Shown: piece by piece, positions 22,734 to 32,128 of the stretch
Numbering within the stretch: the stretch's first letter is position 1
Layout: the number at the start of each line of letters is the position of its first letter
Origin: Paludisphaera soli
GTDB taxonomy: Bacteria; Planctomycetota; Planctomycetia; Isosphaerales; Isosphaeraceae
Assembly: GCF_011064595.1 (NCBI RefSeq)
Contig: NZ_JAALJI010000019.1
Location: 62,001 to 126,000 of the forward strand
Length of the DNA stretch: 64,000 bases
Direction of reading: 5' to 3'
The notes under the pieces: model-generated
Told to the model about the DNA's origin: nothing
Database searches by the model: none
What the model saw: only the letters and a program-made list of their open reading frames with translations
Translations under genes and position numbers: made by a program

Positions 22734-24041
22734 ATGCGCACCGAATCGAGCATCGTCCAGGTGGCCATGAACCGCCACGGGGTCGTCGGCCGCCGCGGGT
22801 TCCTCAAGAGCCTGGGCCTGGGCGCGGCCGGTCTCGCCGCCGGCGGCTTGGCCCCGCTCGGCCTCACCGACCTGCTGACCCTCCGGGCCGACGAGCTGCG
22901 CAAGAGGCAGTCCGCCTGCATCCTGCTCTGGATGTCCGGCGGCCCCAGCCAGATGGAGACCTTCGACCCCAAGCCGGGCACCGCCAACGGCGGCGAGACC
23001 AAGGTCGTCGAGACCGCCGTACCCGGCATTTCGATCGCCGAGGGCTGGGAGAAGACCGCAGGCGTCATGAAGGACGTGGCCCTGATCCGCTCGATGACCA
23101 ACAAGGAAGGCAACCACCAGCGGGCCGACTACCAGCTCCACACCGGGTACGTCCCCACCGCCACCCTCAAGCACCCCGGTCTCGGCTCCATCGCCGCGTG
23201 CGAGCTGGGCGACTCCGGCTTCGACCTCCCCCACATGGTCGCCATCGGCGGCCCCACGGTCGGCGCCGGGTTCCTCGGGGCCGAGTACGAGCCGTTCATC
23301 GTCCCCAACGTCCAGCGCCCTCCCGACAACGCCCAGGCCCGCGTCCCCGTCGAACGATTCCAGCGCCGGCTCGGCCTCTTGAATCAGCTGGAGAAGGCGG
23401 GCTTCGAGCAGGCCGGCGGCGCCGACCGGGTCCGCGACCATCGCGCCCTCTACAAGCAGACCTCGAAGATGGTCCTCTCCCCCCGGATGAAGGCGTTCGA
23501 CCTGGATCAGGAGGACTCCGCGATCCGCGACGCCTACGGCCGCACCCCGTTCGGCCAGGGCTGCCTGCTGGCCCGACGGCTGGTCGAGTCCGGCGTCACC
23601 TTCGTCGAGGTCCGCTGCGGCGGCTGGGACACCCACAACCAGAACAACGAGCGCGTCGGCAAGCTCGCCGGCCAGGTCGACCCCGGCTTCGCGACCCTGA
23701 TCAACGACCTGAAGGGGCGCGGGATGCTCGACCGCACCCTCATCGTGTGGATGGGCGAGTTCGGCCGGACGCCGAAGATCAACGCCACCGCCGGCCGCGA
23801 CCACTTCCCCCGCGTCTTCAACGTCGCCCTCGCCGGCGGCGGCGTGAAGGGGGGCCAGGTGGTCGGCGCCTCCAGCGCCGACGGGACCGAGGTCCAGGAC
23901 CGTCCCGTCACGGTCCCTGACCTGATGGCCTCCATCTGCAAGTCCCTCGGCGTCGACGCCGAGAAGGAGAACCAGACCGCCATCGGCCGCCCCATCCGGA
24001 TCGTCGACGGCGGCAAGCCCGTCGCCGAACTCTTCGCCTGA
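22734..24041 (+). CDS. DUF1501 protein, Tat-exported sulfatase-like
   Basis: 435 residues. A Tat signal is plain: GRRGFLKSLGLGAAGLAAGG. The body belongs to DUF1501, which has an alkaline-phosphatase/sulfatase-type fold: LLWMSGGPSQMETFDPKPG (first metal site region), VALIRSMTNKEGNHQRADY, VEVRCGGWDTHNQNN, LIVWMGEFGRTPKIN and GRDHFPRVFNVALAGGG. It follows the DUF1549/1553 gene with a short gap, so both are likely made together. The family is very abundant in planctomycetes; the biochemical activity is not established. Start chosen at the first ATG of the frame with the Tat motif near residue 18. Confidence 0.92.
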   Translation: MRTESSIVQVAMNRHGVVGRRGFLKSLGLGAAGLAAGGLAPLGLTDLLTLRADELRKRQSACILLWMSGGPSQMETFDPKPGTANGGETKVVETAVPGISIAEGWEKTAGVMKDVALIRSMTNKEGNHQRADYQLHTGYVPTATLKHPGLGSIAACELGDSGFDLPHMVAIGGPTVGAGFLGAEYEPFIVPNVQRPPDNAQARVPVERFQRRLGLLNQLEKAGFEQAGGADRVRDHRALYKQTSKMVLSPRMKAFDLDQEDSAIRDAYGRTPFGQGCLLARRLVESGVTFVEVRCGGWDTHNQNNERVGKLAGQVDPGFATLINDLKGRGMLDRTLIVWMGEFGRTPKINATAGRDHFPRVFNVALAGGGVKGGQVVGASSADGTEVQDRPVTVPDLMASICKSLGVDAEKENQTAIGRPIRIVDGGKPVAELFA

Positions 24042-24088
24042 TCGGAGAGCGGACCGGCCGGGGGCTCGGGAGGGCCCCCCGCTCCGCC

Positions 24089-24883
24089 TCAGGCGGCTTC
24101 CATCGCCCGGCGTCGGCCGACGAAGGCCCGGACGCCGAGGGCCGCGGCGACGCCCCCGAAGATCCAGAGCGCCGACGGCTCGGGGACCGGCGAGGGCGCG
24201 GCCAGGCCCGGGGGGGTCAGCAGGTACGCGTCCACGTCCCACTCCCCCGCCGCCCCGCCCGGCCTCGGGCGCGAGGCGCGGATCAGCAAGTCGCCGCGAT
24301 CGTCGATGCCGGTCGGGTGGAATGCGGCGTACGACGCCAGCAACTGCGGAGGCGCCAGGGAGTCGACGGGCGTCGCGGTCCGCGTCGCCACGTCGTACAG
24401 CCAGGATTTCTCCGGGTCGCTGAGCAGGATCTGGTTCGACTGGCTCAGCGCGATCCAGCCGCGGGTCGCGGGAGTCAGCTCGACGAGCGGGGCGTACCGG
24501 CCGTCTTCCGACCGGACGGTGAAGGTCCGCGTCGTTACGCCCGGGGGGCCGGCGGGGTCGGAGACGCCGCCGATGTAGGTTCCCGCGTCGTTGATCGCCG
24601 TGACGACCATGGGGATGGCCCGGGTCCCGCCGTTTCCGTCGGGCAGGGTCGCCATGGGCGGGTCCGCGATCTCGCCGGGCTCCGGGTACCTCGTCGTGAT
24701 CGGGAACAGATACGACACGCCATTCGAGGCGTTGTCGAGGTTCGATCCATTCGACCGGAGATCCTCGAACCTCCCGAGATAGGTGGCCGTGTAGGGCGAG
24801 GCGTGGGCCGCCGAGGTCAGCCCAAGGCCGAGGGCCAGCGCCCGCAGAGAGAGCGGGATGATCCTGATCGCGGCTTCCTTCAT
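24089..24883 (-). CDS. PEP-CTERM sorted protein
   Basis: 264 residues from the ATG at 24883, behind GGAAGG. Signal peptide near residues 5-26 (SLRALALGLGLTSAAHAS). The middle is beta-rich with recurring INDAGTYIGGV, GWIALSQSNQILL and FHPTGIDDRGDLLIR segments, like the repeated strands of WD/Kelch-type extracellular propellers seen in PEP-CTERM proteins. The C-terminus is a PEP-CTERM signal: PVPEPSALWIFGG, helix, then GRRRAM. It should be exported and handled by an exosortase, which is not in this window. It converges with the DUF1501 gene. No enzyme motif seen. Confidence 0.85.
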   Translation of the reverse strand: MKEAAIRIIPLSLRALALGLGLTSAAHASPYTATYLGRFEDLRSNGSNLDNASNGVSYLFPITTRYPEPGEIADPPMATLPDGNGGTRAIPMVVTAINDAGTYIGGVSDPAGPPGVTTRTFTVRSEDGRYAPLVELTPATRGWIALSQSNQILLSDPEKSWLYDVATRTATPVDSLAPPQLLASYAAFHPTGIDDRGDLLIRASRPRPGGAAGEWDVDAYLLTPPGLAAPSPVPEPSALWIFGGVAAALGVRAFVGRRRAMEAA

Positions 24884-25303
24884 CGCTTTCGCCTTCCGTG
24901 ACCTTGTGGTGCCGAGCGCCGTCCAGCCGGATGATTGCGATACTGTAACAATTACGGATTTCGTCAAGGCGGACCGCCGGGCGGACGTCCCGGAGGAGCC
25001 CGCCGGCCGTCGAGTTCCGCCTGGCGCGGTTTTCCCGAAAGCCGGGGGCCCGCCCTGCCGATGATAGGGGATGTATCGGGAGGGCCCGGCGCGGGCGTTC
25101 GAACGAGAGCGACGCGTCGAAGCGTCGCGGGGCCGGAGGCCTCGGGGCGACGGTCGGGAGGGACGAGGGGCGGAGCCCCTCGGAGGGCCCGGCCGAACTG
25201 GTCAAGCAAGACGGCCGACCCGGTTTCGACCGCAAACGGCCGCGAGCCGCTGGTCCCGATCCGGGACTCGGCGGGCGCGGCCTCCTGGGAAAGGAGTTCC
25301 CGC
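24884..25303. other. Divergent intergenic region without genes
   Basis: Holds the start regions of the PEP-CTERM gene (leftward) and the His/Cys protein gene (rightward). On the minus strand TTGACG at 24967-24962 is a candidate -35 for the PEP-CTERM gene, in an AT-rich patch, but the -10 match is weak. Near 25110 is a small hairpin (GCGACGCGTCGAAGCGTCGC). Nothing else recognised. Confidence 0.4.
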
Positions 25304-26182
25304 ATGCGATTCTCCACACGGTTGGTTCCGGGGCTGCTCGGACTGGCGTTCGCCGCCCCGCTGGCCGCCCAGGCGGTGGGCCAGGAGCTGGGCGGCCCGC
25401 AGGCGCCCCCGATCGTCCTCGAACACGGGGCCGCCCCGAGCGAGCCGGCCCGGGCGTTCGCCGCCCGGCCTTCGGCGGCCGCCGCCAAGCACAGCCACAA
25501 GGGCCTGCTGGCCCGTCGGAGCTGCACCGAGTGCCAGCGGGCGAAGGCCAAGTCGCGCGACGGGATCGACGTCCCGCCGCCGCCGTCCGCCCTGCCGCCG
25601 GGCTCCGTCCCGGTCGGCGCGGGTCACCAGCATCAGCACGCGCACGTCGCGGCCGTCGCCCCCGGCTCGACCGGCTGCGCCTCGTGCGAGGCCGACGCCG
25701 CCGCCATGGGGGGGACGATCGTCCCCGGCTCGATCGTCGTGACCGACTCCCGGATCGATCCCCAGGCGCCGGGCCGGGCCGTCGTCGGCGGCGAGGCCGT
25801 CGCGGCCGAGTTCCCGACCGGCCGGGCCGTCTCCGGCGGAGCCGCCCCCGAGCCGGTCGGCGTGGCCCGGGCCAGCCAGGGTAACTTCACGCCCGTCGCG
25901 GGGGCGATGGCCGCCGGCCCCCAGGCCGGCCCCCGCGACCCCTCGGTGACGCCCACCAGCATGATCCCGGCCCAGACCGCGATCGGCGGGACGACGGCCC
26001 GAAGCCCGCGGATCCTCACCCACCTGCTCGACCTCCCCGACCTCACCCGGATCGGCCGCGACGCACGCGCCCGCCGCGACCGCGCCGACCGCTCGTCGCA
26101 CGCCGCGATCTCCTACCAGGACGGCGTCGGCCCGGTCACGGAGCTTCCCGCCTCGGTCGTCTTCGGCAAGGGCGGCCGCTGA
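25304..26182 (+). CDS. Exported low-complexity protein with Cys pairs
   Basis: 292 residues, ATG behind AAGGAG. Signal peptide: LVPGLLGLAFAAPLAAQAVG. The mature protein is Ala/Pro/Gly-rich. It carries two Cys pairs, RRSCTECQRAK near residue 75 and GCASCEADAA near 128, and a His cluster GHQHQHAHV between them. This is a composition suited to metal binding or disulfide bridging. The C-terminal 60 residues are charged (GRDARARRDRADRSSHAA). Not a known domain. It begins a run of three exported low-complexity proteins (25304-28169) that probably contribute to the cell surface. Function unknown. Confidence 0.72.
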   Translation: MRFSTRLVPGLLGLAFAAPLAAQAVGQELGGPQAPPIVLEHGAAPSEPARAFAARPSAAAAKHSHKGLLARRSCTECQRAKAKSRDGIDVPPPPSALPPGSVPVGAGHQHQHAHVAAVAPGSTGCASCEADAAAMGGTIVPGSIVVTDSRIDPQAPGRAVVGGEAVAAEFPTGRAVSGGAAPEPVGVARASQGNFTPVAGAMAAGPQAGPRDPSVTPTSMIPAQTAIGGTTARSPRILTHLLDLPDLTRIGRDARARRDRADRSSHAAISYQDGVGPVTELPASVVFGKGGR

Positions 26183-26456
26183 GCCGGACGGCCGCCGAGC
26201 CCGGCTCGTCGCCTGATTGATTCGGATGGTCCGTTCCCCCGGCCTGTAGCGGGGGGGCGGGCCGTCCTCGCGTTTCGAACGCCGGATTGGTTCGAGGTTC
26301 TCCGCGCCCCGCACCGATCTCAAGAGGCAAGGTCAGAGATGGCCGCAGGAGATCGGCGGCGACGCCCCGTGCAGGACGCGCGGGGAGCCACGGTCCTCGC
26401 TCGATTGATTCCGGACGATCCAGGAGGGGACATGCGACTCAGGTAAGGGATTAACC

Positions 26457-27515
26457 ATGCGTTGTTTCGGAATTCGGCGAGAGACGTCGTTCGCCCTGGG
26501 GCTGGCCGCCCTGCTCGGGATGAGCCTGGGCGGTCGGGCGGTCGCGGATGGATACCATCTGCACCCCACGCTCCCCAAGGAAATGCCGGCCTACGACTTC
26601 AACACCGGCGGCGAATACTTCGCCCCGCCGGTCCCCTACGGCCACTACGCCAAGGACAAGCACGCGGCCGCGGCCAAGGCCCTCGGCCACGTCGCGGGCC
26701 CGATCCACGGCGCGGCGGGGCACCTGAAGGGGAAGCTCGCGGGTCTGCACGGCCTGGGGGCGGGACACGGACACGGTGAGGGCGGCCACGGCCACGGTCT
26801 CGGCCACGGCCACGGCCTTGGACACGGCGGGCTCGGCGGCGGTTGCGGCCTGGGCGGCTGCAAGGACGGCGGCGCGGTCGTCGGCTCCGGCCTGGCCGGT
26901 CTCGCCGGCCACGGCCACGGACTTGGCCTGGGTAAAGGCCACGGTCACGGGGCGGCGACGTACGCTCCCGTCGTCGCCGGCCATCCCAAGAACTTCGGGC
27001 CCTATCACCCCGCCGGGGTGGTCGCGACCGGCCAGTCGGTCCCTTCCGGCCAGGCGATCGTGAGCCCGGCCGGCCACGGCGGCTGCGGGCCCAACGGCTG
27101 CGGCCGGGGCGGCTGCGGGCTGGGCGGCCACCTCGCGGGCCTCGGCGCCAAGCTGAAGTGCAAGCTCTGCGGCGGCGGCGGATGCGGGGGCTGCGGCGGC
27201 GCCGGGTTCGGCGACCCTTGCGGCTCCTGCGGCGGCGGCGGCTGCGGGGCGTGCGGCGGCTGCGGCCTGCTCTCGAAGCTCAAGCAGTGCCTGCACTGCG
27301 GCGGCGCGGGGTGCAAGAACTGCCTGGCGGCCCTCGGCGGCCTGAAGGGCAAGCTCCACGGCCTGCTCGGCGGCCTCGTCGGGCCCAAGTACGACTACTT
27401 CGTCGGCGCCGGCGGCCCCGTGCCGCTGACCCCCGGCTACGTCCCCTATATCGTCACGACCCGTTCGCCCCGCGATTTCTTCGCCTTCCCGCCGATGACC
27501 CCGGACGGTTTCTGA
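26457..27515 (+). CDS. Exported Gly/His/Cys-rich repeat protein
   Basis: 352 residues. An N-terminal signal (FALGLAALLGMSLGGRAVAD) is followed by a Tyr-containing segment and then Gly/His repeats (GHGHGEGGHGHGLGHGHGL). The second half is Gly/Cys-rich (GGCGPNGCGRGGCGLGG, LKCKLCGGGGCGGCGG, CGSCGGGGCGACGGCG, LKQCLHCGGAGCKNC) and ends in a structured-looking Tyr/Pro tail (VPLTPGYVPYIVTTRSPRDF). More than twenty Cys and many His point to metal binding or dense cross-linking outside the cell. The C/G-x2-C spacing resembles DnaJ zinc-finger repeats but without their order. Flanked by two other exported proteins on the same strand. Confidence 0.8.
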   Translation: MRCFGIRRETSFALGLAALLGMSLGGRAVADGYHLHPTLPKEMPAYDFNTGGEYFAPPVPYGHYAKDKHAAAAKALGHVAGPIHGAAGHLKGKLAGLHGLGAGHGHGEGGHGHGLGHGHGLGHGGLGGGCGLGGCKDGGAVVGSGLAGLAGHGHGLGLGKGHGHGAATYAPVVAGHPKNFGPYHPAGVVATGQSVPSGQAIVSPAGHGGCGPNGCGRGGCGLGGHLAGLGAKLKCKLCGGGGCGGCGGAGFGDPCGSCGGGGCGACGGCGLLSKLKQCLHCGGAGCKNCLAALGGLKGKLHGLLGGLVGPKYDYFVGAGGPVPLTPGYVPYIVTTRSPRDFFAFPPMTPDGF

Positions 27516-27644
27516 CGATCTACTGAACACGGAACGGTGACGGCCCGACGCGCCCGGCGCGCGACCCGCGCCGGGCCCGTCGTCGTCGTCGGGATTAGAG
27601 CCCGGGCAGGACTTCCGGGCGCCTCGCTCACGGAAAGGAACGCC

Positions 27645-28169
27645 ATGCCAGAGCCCTCGCCCCGCATCGGGGGCCGCCTCGCGGCCGCCGTCGCCCTGAC
27701 GCTCGCCCTCTCGGGAGGCGTCGCCCGGGCCCAGGCCCCCCCGCCCAACGTCCCCGACCTGGAGACCCGCAGCGGCCTCGTGATGCGGTTCACCAACCCC
27801 GCCGGGAAGCTGCCGCAGGACCCCTACCGCGACAACTTCTACGCCACCCGCTACGCCGACCGCGGCCTGGTCAAGCACCTCCGCGTGAAGCCGAAGGATC
27901 AGGGCCTCTACGGCCTGGGCTGGAAGGCGGCCGACACCGAGAGCGTCTATCCGTATTTCTACGGCAATCCCGGCCAGTCCACCGTCACCGCGTCGAGCAA
28001 GCCCTGGCCCCGCCCCCTCCGCGTCTTCCAGGGGATGGCCGAGCCGTTCCGGCCGGTCGGCATGTACTACAGCATGGGGAGCTACGTGCCGATCTACGAC
28101 GTCGACCCCGTCGTCCCCGGCCCGGGCCCCTACCCCTATCCGTTCTACTTCAACTGGCACGGCGGCTGA
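27645..28169 (+). CDS. Exported Tyr/Pro-rich protein
   Basis: 174 residues; the ATG at 27645 follows AAAGGAA. Signal peptide LAAAVALTLALSGGVARAQ. The mature part contains RFTNPAGKLPQDPYRDNFYA, KPKDQGLYGLGWKAAD and ESVYPYFYGNPGQST, and ends in an aromatic Pro tail (GPGPYPYPFYFNWHGG) like that of the protein at 16461-17045. No known domain. It follows the Gly/His/Cys protein by 129 bases and is followed by a very strong hairpin, so the three-gene run probably ends here. Likely a surface protein; role unknown. Confidence 0.75.
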   Translation: MPEPSPRIGGRLAAAVALTLALSGGVARAQAPPPNVPDLETRSGLVMRFTNPAGKLPQDPYRDNFYATRYADRGLVKHLRVKPKDQGLYGLGWKAADTESVYPYFYGNPGQSTVTASSKPWPRPLRVFQGMAEPFRPVGMYYSMGSYVPIYDVDPVVPGPGPYPYPFYFNWHGG

Positions 28170-28190
28170 CGCCGGACCTGATTCGCGAGG

Positions 28191-28225
28191 CGGGGCCGGT
28201 CCGACGAGGCGTCGGACCGGCCCCG
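28191..28225 (+). terminator. 16-bp hairpin after the exported-protein cluster
   Basis: CGGGGCCGGTCCGACG (28191-28206) pairs perfectly with 28210-28225 across a three-base loop, 22 bases after the stop. There is no U-run, but the stem is extremely stable; likely a transcription-end or mRNA 3'-end barrier. Confidence 0.6.
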
Positions 28226-28332
28226 TCCGCGCGCCGCGTCGAGGACGACGCGCCTTGCCCATCTTTCCAAATCGCCGTCCGAAAGCTTGGCCGCATCAGG
28301 ATTTGGGAACGGGTTCCCGCCCGACGGGGTTC

Positions 28333-28361
28333 TTGACAGGCCCCGGACGATGAGATAGGTT
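28333..28361 (+). promoter_or_regulatory. Candidate tex promoter
   Basis: TTGACA (28333-28338) is a perfect -35, followed by 17 bases and TAGGTT (28356-28361). It stands about 155 bases ahead of the tex start codon. Confidence 0.5.
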
Positions 28362-28516
28362 GTCCAGACTTGTTTTCAGGCTAGGCGTCTTCGTGCGCTC
28401 GGATCGAACCGCGAGCCGTCTTCCATGGGGTGCGGCGCTGCACCCGGCCCAACGCGGTCGGCCTCGTCGCCTCCCCCCATCGCCGTCGTCACACCTTGGT
28501 GCAGAGTAGAGGCTCC

Positions 28517-31500
28517 ATGGACAACCCGATTCAGGTCGACCTGGGCCGAATCGCGCAAGACCTGCAGATCCGGCGCGTTCAGGTGGAGAGCGTCGTCCAG
28601 TTGCTGGACGAAGGCAACACCGTCGCCTTCATCACGCGCTACCGGAAAGAGCGGACCGGGAACCTCAACGAGGTCGTGATCCGCGAGATCCAGATCCGCA
28701 TCCAAAGGCTTCGCGAGCTCGCCGAGCGCAAAGAAACGATCCTCAAGACGATCGACAAGCAGGGCAAGCTCACGCCCGAGCTCGACGTCGCGATCCGATC
28801 GGCCGAGAACCTCAAGCGCCTGGAAGACCTCTACCTGCCGTTCAAGCCCAAGAAGCGGACGAAGGCGTCCGAGGCGCGCGAGAAGGGCCTGGAGCCCCTC
28901 GCCGCCCGGATCTGGACCCGCGACGAGACCCTGACCGACCTGCCCGCCGCCGCGGCGGAGTTCGTCGACGCCGAGAAGGGTTTGGACTCCCCCGAGAAGG
29001 TCCTCGAAGGCGTCCGCCACATCCTCGCCGAGGCGATCAGCGAGATGGCCGCCGTCCGCGAGGCCGTGCGCAAGGCCGTCTGGAAGACCGGCAAGCTCGT
29101 CACCACCAAGGGCGAGGTCGCCGAGGGCCAGGGCCTGGAATACCGCGACTATTTCGACTACAGCGAGCCCGTCGCCCAGGTCCCGCCGCACCGCGTGCTG
29201 GCGATCAACCGGGGGGACAAGGAAGGTCCGCTCAAGGTCAAGATGGAGGTTTCGCGGCCCGACCTGGAGTCCGCCTTCTTCGGCCAGCTGCCGCTCGAAG
29301 GCCACCCCCAGGCCGACGCCTTCCACGCCGCGGCCGTCGACGCGCTCGAGCGCCTGATCCTCCCCAGCATGGAGCGCGAGGTCCGCCACGACCTGACCGA
29401 GACCGCCGAGAAGCACGCGGTCGACGTCTTCGCCCGCAACCTGCGGAGCCTGCTCCTCCAGCCCCCCATCCCCAAGCAGGTCGTCCTGGCCATCGACCCG
29501 GGCCTGCGATCGGGCTGCAAGGTCGCCGTGCTCGACCCCAACGGCAACCTGCTGGAGCAAGGGATCGTCTACCCCCACGCCCCCCAGAGCCGGCGTTCCG
29601 AGGCCAAGACGTTCATCAAGGACCTCGTCGGCAAGCACCACGTGAACGTCGTCGCCATCGGCAACGGCACAGCCTGCCGCGAGACCGAGGAGCTGGTCGC
29701 CGAGATCATCTCCGAGGGGACCGAGTTCAGCACCAACCCCGAGGCCCGCGCCGCCGCCGAGGCCGCCTACGCCGCGGCCCTCGCGAACGCCGCCGCCCGC
29801 CCCCCCCGCGAGCCTCGGCCCGAGGCCGACGAGCCGACCGAGCCCGAGGCTGCGTCCGAACCCGAGACGCCGGCCGAACCCCAGCCCGAGGCGGGGTTCG
29901 ACGCCGTCGCGCAAGCCGCCGAGTCTCCGGCCGAGGTCGTCGAGGCCGAGGCCGAGAGCCCGGCCCACCCCCACGACCTCCCCGCCGAGGTCGCGGCCGA
30001 GGCCGAGGTTGAGGCCCCGACCGCCGAGGAGGCCGCGACCCCGGTCGCCGTCGAGGCCGGGACCCCGGTCGCCGTCGAGGCCGGCGCGGACGGCTTCACG
30101 GTGCCGGACGACTTCCAGCCCGAGGAGGAGGAGGAGTTGCCGCCGATCTCCGGCGGCTCTCCCGAGGCCGAGGCCGGCGAGCAAGTCCAGCCCGACGCCG
30201 CCGACCTCCAGGCCCAGCCGGCGGGCGATCCCGCGGCTTCGCCCGAGTCCCAGGCACCCGCCGAATCCCACTCCCCCGAGCCGACGGCCCACGCCGAGAC
30301 CCAGGCCCCCGAGCCGACCGCCCACGCCGAGACCCCGGCGAGCCTCGAGGCACCGGAGAGCCACGAGGCCCTCCCGGGTCCCGAGGCCCCGCCGGCCGAG
30401 ACGCCCGCCCCCGCCGAGGGCGGCGAGGTCCGGGCCTCCTCGGGCCGCCCCGAGGGGGGGAGCCCCCGCGGCGAAGGCCGCCGCGGCAAGAGCCGAGGCT
30501 CGCGCTCGCGCAACCACCAGCCGCCGCCGCAGACGCCCCCCGCGCCCCACGCGGCCGACGGCCTGCTGGCTCAGCTCGCGTACGTGATCGTCAACGAGGC
30601 CGGCGCCAGCGTCTACTCGGCCAGCCCGATCGGCCGCGAAGAGCTGCCCGAGTACGACGCTACGCTCCGCAGCGCCATCTCGATCGGCCGTCGGCTCCAG
30701 GATCCGCTCTCGGAGCTGGTCAAGATCGAGCCCCAGAACATCGGCGTGGGCCTGTACCAGCACGACGTCAGCCCCAAGCAGCTGAAGGAATCGCTCGACG
30801 CGGTGATCGCCAGCTGCGTGAACTTCGTCGGCGTGGACCTGAACACCGCCAGCGTCCCCCTGCTCCGCTACGTCTCGGGCCTGAACCAGCTCACCGCCCG
30901 CCGTATCGCCGACCGCCGGACCGAGAAGGGCCCGTTCGCCAGCCGCGACGAGCTGATCGAAGTCGAAGGGGTCGGCCCGGCGACGTTCACGCAGGCGGCC
31001 GGCTTCCTCAAGATCGGCGACGGCCCCCACCCGCTCGACCGGACCTGGGTCCACCCCGAGAGCTACGCGGCGGCGACCCGGCTCCTGGAGAAGTTCGGAT
31101 ACGCCCCGGAAGTGGTCCGCGACAAGGACAAGCTCCCCGAGCTGCGGGCCAAGCTCGCCGAGGCCGACGTGCCCGCGCTGGCCGCGGAGCTGGAGATCGG
31201 CGAGCCGACCCTCAAGGACATCATCGAGGCCCTCGGCCGTCCCGACCGCGACCCCCGCGACGACCTCCCCAAGCCCATCTTCAAGAAGGGGGTCCTCAAG
31301 CTGGAGGACCTGACCGCCGGGATGGAGCTGAAGGGGACGGTCCTGAACGTGGTCGACTTCGGCGCGTTCGTCGACATCGGCCTGAAGGACTCCGGGCTGG
31401 TGCACATCAGCCAGCTCGCCAACCGCTACATCAAGAGCCCGCACGACGTGGTGAGCGTGGGCGACGTGGTCACCGTCTGGGTGATGTCGGTGGACCAAGA

Positions 31501-32128
31501 CCGCAAGCGGGTCTCGCTGACGATGGTCAAGCCGGGCACCGAGCGCCATCGCGGCGGCCCCGGCGGACCCGGCGGCGGCGGCGGTCGCCGCGAAGGGGCC
31601 CCTCAGGGCCAGGGCGGCGAGGGCCAGGGACGCCGCGGCCGGGGCCCTCGCCCCGGCCCGTCCAGCCTGACGGCCCCTCCGGTCGGCGCCGCGCCGATCG
31701 ACGCCAGGCCCGAAGGGGGCGACGCGGGACCGCGTCGATCCGGCCCCGGCGGCCGGCCTCCCGGCCCGGGAGGCTATCGCACCGGCGGACCCGGCCAGGG
31801 CCAGAACCGCGGCGGGCCTCGCGGCGGCGGAGGCGGCGGGGCCTACGGGCGCGACGGCGGCCGCTTCGGCGGCCCCAGGCCCGACCAGCGCAACGAGCGC
31901 CCGGCCATGCCGCCGCGGCCGGCCCGGCCGGCCCCGCCCCCGCCGCCCCTCTCCAAGGACGCGCTGACCGGCAACGTCCCGCTCCGCACCTTCGGGCAGC
32001 TCAAGCAGCTCTGGCAGGCCCGCGAGGACGACGTCCCGGGCGAAGGCCCGACGGCCTCGGGATCCGCCCCGTCCGAGTCGGCCCCGCCCGGCTCGGAAGC
32101 CGTCCATCCGGAGCCGGGCGACGCTTGA
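28517..32128 (+). CDS. tex: Tex-type S1 RNA-binding protein with large disordered insertion
   Basis: 1203 residues against about 720-780 for normal Tex. The order is: N-terminal helical domain (IAQDLQIRRVQVESVVQLLD, FITRYRKERTGNLNEV), YqgF RNase-H-like domain opening near 322 (VVLAIDPGLRSGCKVAVLD), helix-hairpin-helix near 780-835 (LNQLTARRIADRRTEKGPF, EVEGVGPATFTQAAGFL), and S1 domain near 930-1005 (GMELKGTVLNVVDFGAFVDI, DSGLVHISQLANRYIKSP). About 280 residues rich in Glu, Ala and Pro (roughly 400-680) split the YqgF domain between EELVAEIISE and LAQLAYVIVNEAGASVY. The final ~200 residues are Gly/Arg/Pro-rich. Tex acts in transcription and RNA metabolism. Start: ATG at 28517, weak ribosome site. 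Reading frame is intact throughout. Confidence 0.95.
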   Translation: MDNPIQVDLGRIAQDLQIRRVQVESVVQLLDEGNTVAFITRYRKERTGNLNEVVIREIQIRIQRLRELAERKETILKTIDKQGKLTPELDVAIRSAENLKRLEDLYLPFKPKKRTKASEAREKGLEPLAARIWTRDETLTDLPAAAAEFVDAEKGLDSPEKVLEGVRHILAEAISEMAAVREAVRKAVWKTGKLVTTKGEVAEGQGLEYRDYFDYSEPVAQVPPHRVLAINRGDKEGPLKVKMEVSRPDLESAFFGQLPLEGHPQADAFHAAAVDALERLILPSMEREVRHDLTETAEKHAVDVFARNLRSLLLQPPIPKQVVLAIDPGLRSGCKVAVLDPNGNLLEQGIVYPHAPQSRRSEAKTFIKDLVGKHHVNVVAIGNGTACRETEELVAEIISEGTEFSTNPEARAAAEAAYAAALANAAARPPREPRPEADEPTEPEAASEPETPAEPQPEAGFDAVAQAAESPAEVVEAEAESPAHPHDLPAEVAAEAEVEAPTAEEAATPVAVEAGTPVAVEAGADGFTVPDDFQPEEEEELPPISGGSPEAEAGEQVQPDAADLQAQPAGDPAASPESQAPAESHSPEPTAHAETQAPEPTAHAETPASLEAPESHEALPGPEAPPAETPAPAEGGEVRASSGRPEGGSPRGEGRRGKSRGSRSRNHQPPPQTPPAPHAADGLLAQLAYVIVNEAGASVYSASPIGREELPEYDATLRSAISIGRRLQDPLSELVKIEPQNIGVGLYQHDVSPKQLKESLDAVIASCVNFVGVDLNTASVPLLRYVSGLNQLTARRIADRRTEKGPFASRDELIEVEGVGPATFTQAAGFLKIGDGPHPLDRTWVHPESYAAATRLLEKFGYAPEVVRDKDKLPELRAKLAEADVPALAAELEIGEPTLKDIIEALGRPDRDPRDDLPKPIFKKGVLKLEDLTAGMELKGTVLNVVDFGAFVDIGLKDSGLVHISQLANRYIKSPHDVVSVGDVVTVWVMSVDQDRKRVSLTMVKPGTERHRGGPGGPGGGGGRREGAPQGQGGEGQGRRGRGPRPGPSSLTAPPVGAAPIDARPEGGDAGPRRSGPGGRPPGPGGYRTGGPGQGQNRGGPRGGGGGGAYGRDGGRFGGPRPDQRNERPAMPPRPARPAPPPPPLSKDALTGNVPLRTFGQLKQLWQAREDDVPGEGPTASGSAPSESAPPGSEAVHPEPGDA

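Noticed and set aside
26760-27300. Short G/C-rich repeats that look like a repeat or CRISPR-type array
   Set aside because: They are codon repeats for GHG and GGC residues inside a clear exported protein, without regular repeat-spacer spacing.
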